Shown here piece by piece: positions 21,520-30,755 of a stretch of 64,000 nt of DNA. The stretch comes from JACDCY01 sp964350145 (GTDB taxonomy: Bacteria; Gemmatimonadota; Gemmatimonadetes; Gemmatimonadales; Gemmatimonadaceae). The stretch spans positions 33,420 to 97,419 of the forward strand of contig CAYGJL010000004.1 in the NCBI GenBank assembly GCA_964350145.1, given 5' to 3'. The translations under genes and the position numbers were made by a program. Positions within the stretch are counted from its first letter, which is position 1. Each line of letters begins with the position of its first letter. Below the pieces are notes generated by a model. It worked only from the letters and a program-made list of their open reading frames with translations, was not told where the DNA came from and searched no databases.

Positions 21520-21561
21520 GTTACTAGTCACCAATCACGAATCACCAATCACCAATCACGG
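21520..21561. repeat. Heptamer array, right arm of copy E
   Basis: Six units complementary to the left arm: GTTACTA, GTCACCA, ATCACGA, ATCACCA, ATCACCA, ATCACGG. It runs up to the last base before the stop codon of the minus-strand propeller gene. A GAACGGTTAC stretch precedes it. Confidence 0.7.
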
Positions 21562-22560
21562 CTACTCCGGCACCACCGCCCGCCCAATCGTCCCCGCATC
21601 CGTCCCAAACCAGATCGACCGTGTGGCGGCATCGTACACCATGTGTCGCACCGCGCCGCCGCCGCTCTTGATCGGCGTCGTCCCGATGAACCTGCGGCTC
21701 TTCGTGTCGAAGCCCACGAACTGATTCGGCGTGATGCCGGTCTCCACGAACCAGAGGCGGTCCCGGTCGTCAACGGTGAGCGCGTAGGGTAGCGACGTCG
21801 CCGCGGACGGGGCTGCGTACTCCTCGACGTTCCCCGATCGCGGATCGAGCCGGCCGATGAAGCCGCGCGTGTAGTCCACGTACCAGATGCCGCCGTCGGA
21901 CGTGGCGACGATGCGCCGCGTGCGACTGCGCTCGTTCGGCAGGGTGAATTCGCGCACAGCCAGCGTCGCGGGATCCACCACGCCGATCTTGTTGGTTCCG
22001 AACAGATTGAACCACGGCCTTCCCGTGCCGTCCACCACGATTCCGTAGGGTCGTCCGCGTTTGGTCGGCACCGCAGCGACGCGAATCTCGCCCGTGGAGA
22101 CGTTGAAGTGCCCGACGTTCCCGGCTCCCTGCGCTGTGAACCAGATATTGCCCGCACGGTCAAACACCAGCGTATGCGGATCGCGGAGCTGATCGGTGGG
22201 CGTCGCGAACTTGTGGATTTCCCCGTTGGCCGGATTCAGCTTGCCGATGTGAGCCTGTCGGTTCCCGGCGTACCAGATGGTGCCGGAGTTGTCCACGATC
22301 AAATTGTGCGGGCCCGCCCCGTCGTCGAGCGTGAAGCGCTTGAATTCCTCCGTTCGCGGATCGAAGCGAGCCACGTAATGGCCCGTCTGCCCCACGAACC
22401 AGATGCTGCCGTCGGGCGCGACGGACGGATCGCGCGGCCTGGTGTCGGCCCACGGCACTTCCCATTCGGTGATCGTGAGCGTCACGGGCGTCTGCGCGGC
22501 GGCCTGGCCGGCGACAAGGGGAGTGAGCGCGAGCGTGAGGAGAAGTCCGGGTCTATTCAT
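21562..22560 (-). CDS. Secreted Vgb/SMP-30-like beta-propeller protein
   Basis: A 332-residue protein with an N-terminal signal peptide (cleavage near GQAAAQ). Repeating blades are marked by DGSIWFVGQTGHYVARFDP, SGTIWYAGNRQAHIGKLNP and AGNIWFTAQGAGNVGHFN, the pattern of virginiamycin B lyase-like propellers. True Vgb linearises streptogramin B, but most relatives lack that activity. Export and genome context give no reason to infer resistance. Probably a periplasmic lactonase-like or binding protein. Confidence 0.75.
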   Translation of the reverse strand: MNRPGLLLTLALTPLVAGQAAAQTPVTLTITEWEVPWADTRPRDPSVAPDGSIWFVGQTGHYVARFDPRTEEFKRFTLDDGAGPHNLIVDNSGTIWYAGNRQAHIGKLNPANGEIHKFATPTDQLRDPHTLVFDRAGNIWFTAQGAGNVGHFNVSTGEIRVAAVPTKRGRPYGIVVDGTGRPWFNLFGTNKIGVVDPATLAVREFTLPNERSRTRRIVATSDGGIWYVDYTRGFIGRLDPRSGNVEEYAAPSAATSLPYALTVDDRDRLWFVETGITPNQFVGFDTKSRRFIGTTPIKSGGGAVRHMVYDAATRSIWFGTDAGTIGRAVVPE

Positions 22561-22602
22561 CGGTAGGAGCCGTTAAGGTGGCCAGGTAAGTCAACATCGT
22601 TC

Positions 22603-22651
22603 GCAGCTCGAAGCTGGTAGCTTCCTGCTGGAAGCTCGCAGCTTATCAGTT
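22603..22651. repeat. Degenerate heptamer array (copy F) in the tRNA upstream region
   Basis: Seven 7-bp steps with a GNAGCTN core: GCAGCTC, GAAGCTG, GTAGCTT, CCTGCTG, GAAGCTC, GCAGCTT, ATCAGTT. Because AGCT is itself palindromic the array can fold on itself. It lies between the propeller start and tRNA-Val. The rest of 22561-22783 shows no gene. Confidence 0.5.
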
Positions 22652-22783
22652 CTCTATGGCATTTTGTCACTTCATCTACGCGTCTTGCGGCCTATCTGCT
22701 GAAATTCGCTATCTCGGCGCACCGCTTGCAATGCGCTTCACATCCGGCAAGCTTTCCCGCTCCTTGGCACCCGCCACGGATCC

Positions 22784-22857
22784 GGGCGAATAGCTCAGTT
22801 GGTTAGAGCGCCTGCCTTACACGCAGGATGTCGGGGGTTCGAGTCCCTCTTCGCCCA
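22784..22857 (+). tRNA. tRNA-Val, anticodon TAC
   Basis: Complete cloverleaf. Acceptor arms GGGCGAA and TTCGCCC, D-arm TAGCTCAGTTGGTTAGAGC, anticodon stem CCTGC/GCAGG around loop CTTACAC (anticodon TAC), T-loop GGTTCGAGTCC, discriminator A at 22857. The 3' CCA is not encoded and must be added after transcription. Confidence 0.97.
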
Positions 22858-22944
22858 TTCCGGGGCACTTCCTCGGGTGGAACCGTACTGGAACTAGGCC
22901 GGCGGAAACGGGTACAGATGTTCACCGTATTGGAGGTTAAAACA

Positions 22945-24684
22945 TTGAAGGCACGTTCAGGTCTTTCGATCGCCGCTGGAACCGCGCTGACCATTGCTGT
23001 GATGGTCCTGGCAGCGATGCCCGTTCAGGCGCAGCGTCGCGATGCGCCGCCGCCGCCGCGCGTCATGGTAGCCACGTTCCAGAGCACGGAGCCCGGCGTC
23101 GGCGTGCAGTTCGCCGAAGTGCTGCGCGCGCGGCTCGGCCGCGACGCGAATTCGCGCGACCTTACGGTGATCCCGAAGGCGGACATCGAGAACACGCTCA
23201 AAGCTTCGGGCTACTCCACGACAGAAGCGCTGAGCCCCAACGACGCCAAGGCCCTCGCGAGTCTCATTCGCGCGAAGGATTACATAGACGGCACCGTGAT
23301 GCGCACCCCGGCCGGATATCGGGTGGACGCGCGGCTCGTGCTGGCCCGCGACAATACCGTGGCGCAGGCGCTTCCCGCGGCCGAGGCCGGACGGCTCGAC
23401 CAGGCGGCTCAAGCCATCTCCCGCTCGTATCTGCAGGCGCGCAGGCAGATCGAGCACGAGGAGCGCTGCTACAACGCCCTTCGCGCCGGGAACGCCGAGG
23501 AAGCCATTCAACATGCGAACACCGGGCTGCGCCAGCATCCCGACGCCAACATGGTGCGCGTCTGTCTCGCCAACGCGTATGTGACGCGCGACACGCCGAA
23601 GGACAGCGCCTCCGTGATTTCCGCGACCACGCTCCAGCTCGTCGAGCAGGTACTGGCGACGGATCCGCGGAACATTCAGGCGCTGCGTTTGGCCGCGCTC
23701 GGATACAAGGCTGCCGGGAACGAGGACAGGTACGTCGAGACGCTGACCGGTCTTCTCGCTGCCGCACCGTCTGATCTGACGCTGCAGCAGCAGGTAGTCA
23801 ACGAGCTCGCGGCCAGCGGCCGCGCCGCTCTCGCGGCTCCCATCATCAAGGAAGCGTTGCGCCGCAGCTCGGGCGATCCGTCCATGCTGCGTACGGCGTG
23901 GCTGGTGCTGCTCGCCGCGCGTGATTTCGAGTCGGCCGTTCCCGTGGGCCGGGACCTGATCGTCGCAGACACGTCCCAGGCGACGGCGGATTTCTACCGG
24001 CGTCTCGCGGCAGCGATGTCGGCGCTGGCGTCGGCCGAAAGTGCCGGAACGGACCAGAGCCGCAATCAGGGGCTGATCACGGTTCTGACCACGGCCACGC
24101 AGAAGTTCCCGAATGACGCGATGCTCTGGGTGGCATTTGCCGAGGCGCAGCGAAAGTCCGGGAACACTGTCGGCGCGGTGCAGGCCGCGCAGCGCGCGCT
24201 CGCAGCGGACGCGAACGCGATCGAGCCGTACGTGATCCTCGCCACGATCTACAGCGATGCAAACCAGCCCGACAGCGTGTACGGGGTGCTGGCCCGCGCT
24301 CCGAGTGCGGCCGCTCCCATGGTGGCGCAGCTCGCGCTGCAACAGGGCAACAATGGGTACCGGGCGGGGAACGCTTCCCGCAGCCGGACGGATTTCCAGC
24401 GCGCGGTGCGCTTCCTCGAGCTGTCCAACCGGCTGCAGCAGAGCAACGCGGCGCAGTTTCTTCTCGGAGCGTCCGCGTTCTCCATAGCGCAGTCGGCCAC
24501 CACGGAAGCGTCGCAGACCAGAAGCTGCGAGCTGGCGCGTCTGGCTCAGTCGTCGCTCGCGACGGCCCGGGCGAACGTGCCTGCCGGCGAGATTGAGTTT
24601 CCCGAGCCGACCGCCCAGCTGATGGCGGCGATTCCGCAGTTCGACTCCCCGGTATCGCAGATGATCAGACAGTTCTGCCGGTAA
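22945..24684 (+). CDS. Secreted TPR protein with FlgO/LpoB-like N-terminal domain
   Basis: A 579-residue exported protein. TTG 22945 is chosen because GGAGG lies 8 bp upstream and the start gives a clean signal peptide (MKARSGLSIAAG ... PVQAQ). An ATG at 22918 is the alternative. Residues about 35-140 (RVMVATFQST, LTVIPKADIENTLKASGYS, DYIDGTVMRTPAGYRVDARL) resemble the periplasmic domain that looks up a name-indexed partner in FlgO/CsgG-like proteins. The remainder is tetratricopeptide-like helices. Probably a periplasmic scaffold. Function unknown. Confidence 0.72.
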   Translation: MKARSGLSIAAGTALTIAVMVLAAMPVQAQRRDAPPPPRVMVATFQSTEPGVGVQFAEVLRARLGRDANSRDLTVIPKADIENTLKASGYSTTEALSPNDAKALASLIRAKDYIDGTVMRTPAGYRVDARLVLARDNTVAQALPAAEAGRLDQAAQAISRSYLQARRQIEHEERCYNALRAGNAEEAIQHANTGLRQHPDANMVRVCLANAYVTRDTPKDSASVISATTLQLVEQVLATDPRNIQALRLAALGYKAAGNEDRYVETLTGLLAAAPSDLTLQQQVVNELAASGRAALAAPIIKEALRRSSGDPSMLRTAWLVLLAARDFESAVPVGRDLIVADTSQATADFYRRLAAAMSALASAESAGTDQSRNQGLITVLTTATQKFPNDAMLWVAFAEAQRKSGNTVGAVQAAQRALAADANAIEPYVILATIYSDANQPDSVYGVLARAPSAAAPMVAQLALQQGNNGYRAGNASRSRTDFQRAVRFLELSNRLQQSNAAQFLLGASAFSIAQSATTEASQTRSCELARLAQSSLATARANVPAGEIEFPEPTAQLMAAIPQFDSPVSQMIRQFCR

Positions 24685-24709
24685 TACGGCGGTAACAAGC
24701 ATGACCTTC

Positions 24710-24738
24710 AGCCCGCCGTCGCCCAGCGACGGCGGGCT
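24710..24738 (+). terminator. Terminator-like hairpin after the TPR gene
   Basis: Perfect 12-bp arms AGCCCGCCGTCG and CGACGGCGGGCT around a 5-base loop. The downstream sequence GTTGCTATATT is only weakly T-rich. It separates the TPR gene from the dcw cluster, whose promoter must lie within the following 40 bp. Confidence 0.7.
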
Positions 24739-24778
24739 GTTGCTATATTGACGCAGCGATCCACATCAGACTCGAGGG

Positions 24779-25747
24779 ATGTCCCCGACCGCGCCTGCCG
24801 CCGTACTCCGCCCGCCTGATGGCCGCTGGGATTCCGCCTACCACGCTCCGGTTCTCGTGGGCGAAGTGCTGGAGATGCTCGCGGGCGCGCGGCTCGTCCT
24901 CGACTGTACCCTGGGCGGCGGGGGACACAGCGCGGCACTGCTCGAGTCGGGCGCCAGCGTCGTCGGACTCGACCGCGATCCGGCAGCGGTGGAAGCTGCG
25001 TGCGACCGGCTTCGCTCGGTCGAGCAGGACGCGAGCTTCAAGGCCTACGTCGGCAACTACGCGTCGGTCGCATCGCTGCTCGAAGTCCGCGGACTGAGCT
25101 TCGACGGCATCCTGCTCGACCTCGGCGTCTCCTCGCACCAGATAGACGTCGCGGCCCGCGGCTTTTCCTTTCGCGACGGCGCGCCGCTGGACATGCGGAT
25201 GGGATCCGACGCCGTGAGCGATGCGGCGACGCTGCTCAACACGATGGATGAGCAGGAGCTGGCGTGGGTCTTCCGCGAGTACGGCGACGAGCCGCGCGCC
25301 TTCCGGCTGGCGCGCGAAGTCACGCGGCGGCGCTCGACGCGCCCGTTCGCGATCAGCGACGACTTCGTCGGCGCGATCCGCGCGGTCCTGGGCCCGCGGA
25401 GCGGAGCGCCCGAATTCGCGCGGCTGTTCCAGGCGGTGCGGATCGCGGTGAACGACGAGCTGGCCGGGCTGGCGCGCGCGCTCCCCGACCTGCGCGACCG
25501 ATTGAGCCCCGGCGGCGTGCTCGCCGTTATCGCGTATCACTCCGGTGAGGACCGCATCGTGAAGCATGCGATGCGCCAATGGAGCCAGGCCTGTACCTGT
25601 CCACCGCTGCTACCGCGGTGCGAATGCGGCGGGCAGGCTGTCGGCAAGGTGCTGACGAAGCGGGCCATCGTGCCTGCCCCCGAGGAAGCCGCGCGGAATC
25701 CGCGCGCGCGCAGTGCCCGGTTGCGGGGATGGCGAAAAGCCGCGTAG
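24779..25747 (+). CDS. rsmH: 16S rRNA (cytosine-1402-N4)-methyltransferase
   Basis: Methylates N4 of C1402 in 16S rRNA. SAM-binding motif LDCTLGGGGHS, then LLDLGVSSHQID, ARGFSFRDGAPLDMRM and IAYHSGEDRIVKH, all characteristic of RsmH/MraW. 322 residues. It is the first gene of the dcw cluster here; the usual upstream neighbour mraZ is not found. It overlaps ftsL by 19 bp. Confidence 0.96.
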   Translation: MSPTAPAAVLRPPDGRWDSAYHAPVLVGEVLEMLAGARLVLDCTLGGGGHSAALLESGASVVGLDRDPAAVEAACDRLRSVEQDASFKAYVGNYASVASLLEVRGLSFDGILLDLGVSSHQIDVAARGFSFRDGAPLDMRMGSDAVSDAATLLNTMDEQELAWVFREYGDEPRAFRLAREVTRRRSTRPFAISDDFVGAIRAVLGPRSGAPEFARLFQAVRIAVNDELAGLARALPDLRDRLSPGGVLAVIAYHSGEDRIVKHAMRQWSQACTCPPLLPRCECGGQAVGKVLTKRAIVPAPEEAARNPRARSARLRGWRKAA

Positions 25748-26040
25748 CGTTACGCGGCCGATCCATGGTCGCGCTGGTGCTCGTCGCGTTCGTGCTGCTC
25801 GCCTCGCTGGTGATCTGGCGACGCAGCGTGGGCATCGCCGGCGCGGGCGAGCTGCGCGAGTTGGGGCAGAGGCGGCTGCAGCTCGAAGGCGACCGCGCCC
25901 GGCTGGCGCGCGACATCCGCGCGGCGTCGAGCCGGGAGAGGCTCGTCCCGATCGCGGAGCAGCGGCTCGGCATGCGGGTACCCACTGACGATCAGATGAT
26001 AATTGTCGAGCGGAGGTCGGTTGGCGATACGGCTCCCTAG
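25729..26040 (+). CDS. ftsL: Cell division protein FtsL-like
   Basis: A 103-residue bitopic protein: a short basic N-terminus (MAKSRVALRGR), one membrane segment (VALVLVAFVLLASLVIW), then a periplasmic coiled coil (RELGQRRLQLEGDRARLARDI) and a short tail. Sequence conservation is low, as usual for FtsL; size, topology and position between rsmH and ftsI carry the assignment. FtsL bridges FtsB/FtsQ and the FtsWI synthase. Confidence 0.8.
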   Translation: MAKSRVALRGRSMVALVLVAFVLLASLVIWRRSVGIAGAGELRELGQRRLQLEGDRARLARDIRAASSRERLVPIAEQRLGMRVPTDDQMIIVERRSVGDTAP

Positions 26041-27949
26041 CCGGACGGGCGTGGTGCACGCCGTGCTCCTGCTCTTCGCGCTCGCGCTCGTGGCGCGCGC
26101 GGCGCAGGTCCAGCTGCTCGAGCACGAGAAGTGGGCCGGGCGAGCCGAACGGCAACACTTCATCTCGGCATCCCGCCCCGCTACGCGCGGCGCCATTCTC
26201 GACGCGGCGGGCAACGTGCTCGTCGAGACGCGGGAGCTGCGCCGCATCAGCATTGCGCCCCGCGAGCTGAGGGACAGGGCGGCGACGGCGAAGCTGCTCG
26301 CCCGGGCGGGCGTGCCGAAGGCGTGGGTGAACCGCGCTGTGGACACCAGCCGCAAGTGGGTGCCGCTCCCCGGCGCGTTTCCGCCGGAGGATGTCGCGGC
26401 GCTCCTGCCGATGCGCGGCGTGCATTCCACGGTCGTACTGGACCGCGTCTACTCCAACTACGCCGGCATCCGCAAGCTGGTCGGGCGCACCGACGCGTCC
26501 GGCGTCGCGCTCGACGGACTGGAGCTGGCGATGGACACGCTGCTGCGTGGCGACAGCTCCACTTCGCGGCTGGCGCGGGACCGCAGCGGCCGCGCGATAC
26601 CCAACCCTTCCGGTGCGTCCGCCACGGGCGCAACGGTCTCGCTGACGCTGAGTCGCGACCTGCAGGACATCGCCGAGCGCGCGCTGGCGCAGGCCGTGGA
26701 CAGCCTCGACGCGAGCGGCGGTGACATCGTGGTGCTCAACCCGCACAGTGGCGAGGTGCTAGCGCTCGCGAGCAATCGCGCCGACCCCGCCGCTTTCGCC
26801 AATACGGCGATCACCGAGCCGTTCGAGCCGGGATCCACGCTCAAGCCATTCATCGCCGCCGCGCTGCTCGAGCGCGGGCTGGCGTCGCCGGACGAGATGA
26901 TGGGCACGTTCAACGGGACGATGGAGCTCGAGGGGCGCGTCATCCGCGACGTCCACAAGGCGTCGGAGATGTCGCTCGCCGACGTGATCCGCTTTTCCAG
27001 CAACATCGGCATCGTCCGCTTCGCCGAGCGGCTCAGCGCGCGCGACAAGTACGAGTTGATGCGGGATCTGGGCTTCGGGGCTCCCACCGGCGTCGCGCTG
27101 CCGGCTGAAGCATCCGGCACGCTGCGCGAGCCGCGCCGCTGGTCCAGGACGTCAGCCGCCTCGCTCGCGATGGGCTATGAGATCGCGGTGACGCCGCTGC
27201 AGCTCGCCACGGCGTACGCGGCGATCGCCAACGGCGGCGAGCTGATCGAGCCGCAGATCGTGCGCGAGGTCCGCGACGGCGATCACGTGCTGTACAGCCG
27301 GAAGCGGCGGGTGCTGCGGCGCGTCTTCTCTCCGTCCACCGCCGCCACGATGCAGCAAATGCTGGTCGCGGTGGTGGACAGCGGAACGGCGACGAAAACG
27401 GACCTCGCGAACTTTCTGGTCGGCGGCAAGAGTGGAACGGCCAGACGCGCTGAGGGAGGAAGGGGATACGTGCCGGGGAGTTACACGGCTTCCTTCGTCG
27501 GGCTCTTTCCCGGCGACAGGCCGCAGTTCGTGGTGGTGGTCAAGCTCGACAACCCGAAGCGCGCGATCTACGGCGGTGAAGCCGCCGCGCCGGTTAGCCG
27601 CGTAGTGTTGCAGGCCGCGCTCGCCGCGCGCGATGCCGCGCTCGACCGGACCGCGCTCGTCGCCGCGCGACTCCCGGACGCGCCGCCGCCGGCCGCCCGT
27701 GGCGTTCCGGCTGGGGTCGCCCGTGGCGTCGTGCGGCTCCCGCACGCGCCCGCGCGCCGCCAGCCGGCGGACAGCGCCCGGCGCGTCGTTCCGGACGTGT
27801 CGGGGATGACGCTACGCGGCGCGATCGGCGCGCTGCACGGCGCGGGACTGCATGTGCGGCTGGTGCCGGGAGACACGATCCAGTCGTATCCGGGGGCCGG
27901 CGCGGTCGTCGCCCATGGCAGTCTGGTGACGCTGACGCACCGGCGATGA
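26021..27949 (+). CDS. ftsI: Division-specific penicillin-binding protein (FtsI/PBP) with PASTA domain
   Basis: Peptidoglycan transpeptidase of the divisome. One N-terminal membrane anchor, then a dimerisation domain (RPATRGAILDAAGNVL). The catalytic motifs are SxxK in EPGSTLKPF, SxN in RFSSNIGI, and KSGT in GGKSGTARR. A single PASTA domain ends the protein (PDVSGMTLRGAIGALHGAGL). The region before PASTA is proline/alanine rich. No ATG: TTG 26021 lies 4 bp after GGAGG, and TTG 26003 is the other option. About 642 residues. Confidence 0.94.
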   Translation: MAIRLPSRTGVVHAVLLLFALALVARAAQVQLLEHEKWAGRAERQHFISASRPATRGAILDAAGNVLVETRELRRISIAPRELRDRAATAKLLARAGVPKAWVNRAVDTSRKWVPLPGAFPPEDVAALLPMRGVHSTVVLDRVYSNYAGIRKLVGRTDASGVALDGLELAMDTLLRGDSSTSRLARDRSGRAIPNPSGASATGATVSLTLSRDLQDIAERALAQAVDSLDASGGDIVVLNPHSGEVLALASNRADPAAFANTAITEPFEPGSTLKPFIAAALLERGLASPDEMMGTFNGTMELEGRVIRDVHKASEMSLADVIRFSSNIGIVRFAERLSARDKYELMRDLGFGAPTGVALPAEASGTLREPRRWSRTSAASLAMGYEIAVTPLQLATAYAAIANGGELIEPQIVREVRDGDHVLYSRKRRVLRRVFSPSTAATMQQMLVAVVDSGTATKTDLANFLVGGKSGTARRAEGGRGYVPGSYTASFVGLFPGDRPQFVVVVKLDNPKRAIYGGEAAAPVSRVVLQAALAARDAALDRTALVAARLPDAPPPAARGVPAGVARGVVRLPHAPARRQPADSARRVVPDVSGMTLRGAIGALHGAGLHVRLVPGDTIQSYPGAGAVVAHGSLVTLTHRR

Positions 27950-29406
27950 CGATCCGGCTCGGCGCCATCGCCGACGCGTTGCGCGACGCCGGGCTGCTCA
28001 CGAAAACCACGGGCACGCTGCCGGCGCAGGCTGCCGCAATCACGGAAGACAGCCGCGCGATCACTCGCGGCTCGATCTTCGTCGCCGTGCGCGGCACGGC
28101 GGGCGACGGCCACGACTTCCTTCCCGCGGCGGCGTCCGCGGGTGCCGTGGCGGCAATCGTCGAGGACGCGGCGCTCGCGGAGCTGCCGTCGCTCGTGGTC
28201 AACGATTCACGCGCCGCCGCCGCCGTCGCGGCGGCCGTCGCGTACGGCCATCCGGCGCGCGAGCTCCGGCTCGTCGCCGTCACCGGCACGAACGGCAAGA
28301 CCACGACGACCGCACTTCTGCGCGCGGTGCTCGACGAAGAGTCCGCTCCCAGCGCGTCGGTGGGCACGCTCGGCGTGCTGGTCGGCGCCGGCGGCGAGCC
28401 GAGCCCCGGCGGCGGAGGGTTGACCACGCCCGGCCCCGTGGAGCTCCAGCGCGTGCTGCGCGCCCTCGCCGGCGCGGGCGTGCGGACCGTCGCGATGGAG
28501 GTGTCTTCCCACAGCCTCGACCAGCGCCGCGTCAACGGGCTGGAGTTCGCGGCCGCGGTGTTCACCAACTTTACTCGCGACCATCTGGATTATCACCGCA
28601 CGATGGAGGCGTACTTTCTCGCCAAGGCGAAGCTGATCTCGTACCTCGCGCCCGGAGGAGTGGTGGTGGTGAACGCGGACGACCCGGCGTGGGAAGCGCT
28701 GCCCCCCGCGCCCCGGAAGTTCAGCTTCGGCCGCCGCGGCGACCTGCGCGTCTCGAGCCTGATCGGGCACTCGTTCGCCGGCGCCGAGTTCGATCTTACA
28801 TGCGAAGGAGTTCCGCACCGGGTAGAGCTGCCGCTCGTTGGCGAGTTCAACGTGGAGAACGCCGCCGCCGCTGCGGCAGCCGCGCTCCAGCTCGGGGTGC
28901 CGTTGCGGGTGGTGGCCGCGCGGCTGTCGTCCGCGCCGCAGGTGCCCGGCCGGCTCGAGATTCTCGCCAGGGACCCGGCTATTATTCGTGATTACGCGCA
29001 CACGCCGGACGCGCTGAAGCGTCTGCTGAGCGCGCTGAAGCCGATGTGCGCGGGCCGGTTGATCGTCGTGTTCGGGTGCGGCGGCGACCGCGACAAGGGC
29101 AAGCGGCCGCTCATGGGCGCGATCGCGTCGGCGCAGGCGGATGTCGCCATCGTCACGAGCGACAACCCTCGAACGGAAGATCCGGAGAGCATCATTGACG
29201 ACGTCGTCGCCGGCATGACTGCGGGTGGGTACGAGCGCATCGAGGACAGGCGCGCCGCGATCGAGCGCGCCATCGAGCTGGCCGACCCGCGCGACGTCGT
29301 GGTCGTCGCGGGTAAGGGCCATGAGACGTATCAAATCCGTGGCACCACGCACTTTCCGTTCGACGAGAAGGAGATCGTGAGCGAAATCCTGGCGCCCAGC
29401 CGGTGA
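27946..29406 (+). CDS. murE: UDP-MurNAc-tripeptide synthetase MurE
   Basis: Adds the third residue to the peptidoglycan stem. P-loop VTGTNGKTTTT, EVSSHSLDQRRV, the carbamylated-lysine region FLAKAKLI, and TSDNPRTEDP near the C-terminus. The DNPR motif marks meso-diaminopimelate rather than lysine specificity. 486 residues. ATGA overlap with ftsI and GTGA overlap with murF. Confidence 0.96.
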   Translation: MTIRLGAIADALRDAGLLTKTTGTLPAQAAAITEDSRAITRGSIFVAVRGTAGDGHDFLPAAASAGAVAAIVEDAALAELPSLVVNDSRAAAAVAAAVAYGHPARELRLVAVTGTNGKTTTTALLRAVLDEESAPSASVGTLGVLVGAGGEPSPGGGGLTTPGPVELQRVLRALAGAGVRTVAMEVSSHSLDQRRVNGLEFAAAVFTNFTRDHLDYHRTMEAYFLAKAKLISYLAPGGVVVVNADDPAWEALPPAPRKFSFGRRGDLRVSSLIGHSFAGAEFDLTCEGVPHRVELPLVGEFNVENAAAAAAAALQLGVPLRVVAARLSSAPQVPGRLEILARDPAIIRDYAHTPDALKRLLSALKPMCAGRLIVVFGCGGDRDKGKRPLMGAIASAQADVAIVTSDNPRTEDPESIIDDVVAGMTAGGYERIEDRRAAIERAIELADPRDVVVVAGKGHETYQIRGTTHFPFDEKEIVSEILAPSR

Positions 29407-30755
29407 CCGTCGCGTTCTGGACGCTCGACCGCGTCGCGGCCGCGCTGGGTACGGGCCCCGGCGGGCAGCAGCCCGTACGCGCAGTCTCCACCGACACGCG
29501 CACCATTTCGCACGGCGACGTCTTCGTCGCGCTGGAGGGCGAGACGTTCGACGGGCACGATCATCTCGCGGCGGCGGTGGAGCGGGGCGCGGTGGCCGTC
29601 GTGGCGTCGCGGGTGCCGCGCGGCGAAGCGCTGGGAGTGCCGGTGTACCAGGTGCCGGACACGCTCGTCGCGCTCGGCCGGCTCGCCGCCTTCTGGCGGA
29701 ACGCGTGGGGGAAGCCGGTCATTGCCGTGGCCGGGAGCAACGGCAAGACCAGCACCAAGGACCTGCTGCGCGCGGCGCTGGGGTCGCGGCTCGCCGTGCA
29801 CGCTACCGCCGGCAGTCTCAACAATAGAATCGGCGTGCCGCTCACGATTCTGTCGATCCCGCGGGCCGCCGACATCGCGGTAGTCGAGGTCGGAACGAGC
29901 CTTCCCGGCGAGGTCGCGATTCTCCGCGACATCGCGCGGCCTGACATCGCGCTGGTTACGTGCGTCGCGGAGGAGCATCTCGAAGGGCTGGGCGATCTCG
30001 CGGGCGTGCTGCGCGAGGAAGCCGCGTGCTACGACGGCGTCGAGGTCGGAATAGCGCCGGCGTCGCAGCCGGAGGTCGTGGCCGAGGCGCGCGCGGGGGC
30101 TCGCTCCGTGGTGAGCGCCGGGCTGGACGAGGGAGATTTTCGCGCCAGCGCGTGGCGGCTGGCGCCCGACGGGCTGGGCGAGATAGACGTGGCCGGCGTG
30201 ACCGTGCGCTCTCCGCTGCGCGGCGCGCACAATCTGCGCAACGCCATGCTCGCGCTCGCCGCGGCGCGCTCATGCGGCGTGACGATGGAGGACGCCGCGC
30301 GCGGGATCGCCGCGATGCCGCAGCCGAAGATGCGCACCGCATGGGAGCAGCTCGGGAAGGCGACCGTGATCAACGACGCGTACAACTCCAACCCGGGCTC
30401 CGCGCGGGCCGCCCTGGATCTGATCCGCGCCGCGGACGGCGCCCGGCAGCGCGTGGTCGTGCTCGGCAGCATGCGCGAACTGGGGGCGGGGTCGGCGCGG
30501 TGTCACGCGGAGATCGCGCGACTGGCCGTGGACTCGGGGGCGGACGTAGTCGCCGGCATCGGAGAGTTCGCGCCGGCGCTGGACGGGATGTCGCCGGTCA
30601 AGGCCTGCGTCGTGACGGCCGACGACGTGGAAGCGCTCTGGCCGCGTCTCGAGCCGCTCCTCCAGGCCGATGCGCTCATATTATTGAAGGCCTCGCGCGG
30701 AGTCCGGCTCGAGCGCCTGCTACCCTATCTCACCACGTGGGCGGAGAAATGCTGA
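29403..30755 (+). CDS. murF: UDP-MurNAc-tripeptide--D-Ala-D-Ala ligase
   Basis: Adds D-Ala-D-Ala to the UDP-MurNAc-tripeptide using ATP. Motifs: DTRTISHGDVFVALEGETFDGH, the P-loop VAGSNGKTSTKDLL, SLNNRIGVPLTIL and INDAYNSNPGSARAAL. 450 residues, normal. The GTG start overlaps murE. Confidence 0.96.
   Translation: MTVAFWTLDRVAAALGTGPGGQQPVRAVSTDTRTISHGDVFVALEGETFDGHDHLAAAVERGAVAVVASRVPRGEALGVPVYQVPDTLVALGRLAAFWRNAWGKPVIAVAGSNGKTSTKDLLRAALGSRLAVHATAGSLNNRIGVPLTILSIPRAADIAVVEVGTSLPGEVAILRDIARPDIALVTCVAEEHLEGLGDLAGVLREEAACYDGVEVGIAPASQPEVVAEARAGARSVVSAGLDEGDFRASAWRLAPDGLGEIDVAGVTVRSPLRGAHNLRNAMLALAAARSCGVTMEDAARGIAAMPQPKMRTAWEQLGKATVINDAYNSNPGSARAALDLIRAADGARQRVVVLGSMRELGAGSARCHAEIARLAVDSGADVVAGIGEFAPALDGMSPVKACVVTADDVEALWPRLEPLLQADALILLKASRGVRLERLLPYLTTWAEKC

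Noticed and set aside
21562..22560. Streptogramin resistance gene
   Set aside because: Propeller repeats match the wider Vgb/SMP-30 family, but the exported form and absence of resistance context do not support that function.
22957..24702. Minus-strand open frame of 581 codons over the TPR gene
   Set aside because: Shadow; low-complexity arginine-rich translation with no domain.
24739..24778. mraZ or its binding-site array upstream of rsmH
   Set aside because: No MraZ gene and no repeated GTGG-type boxes in the short upstream gap.
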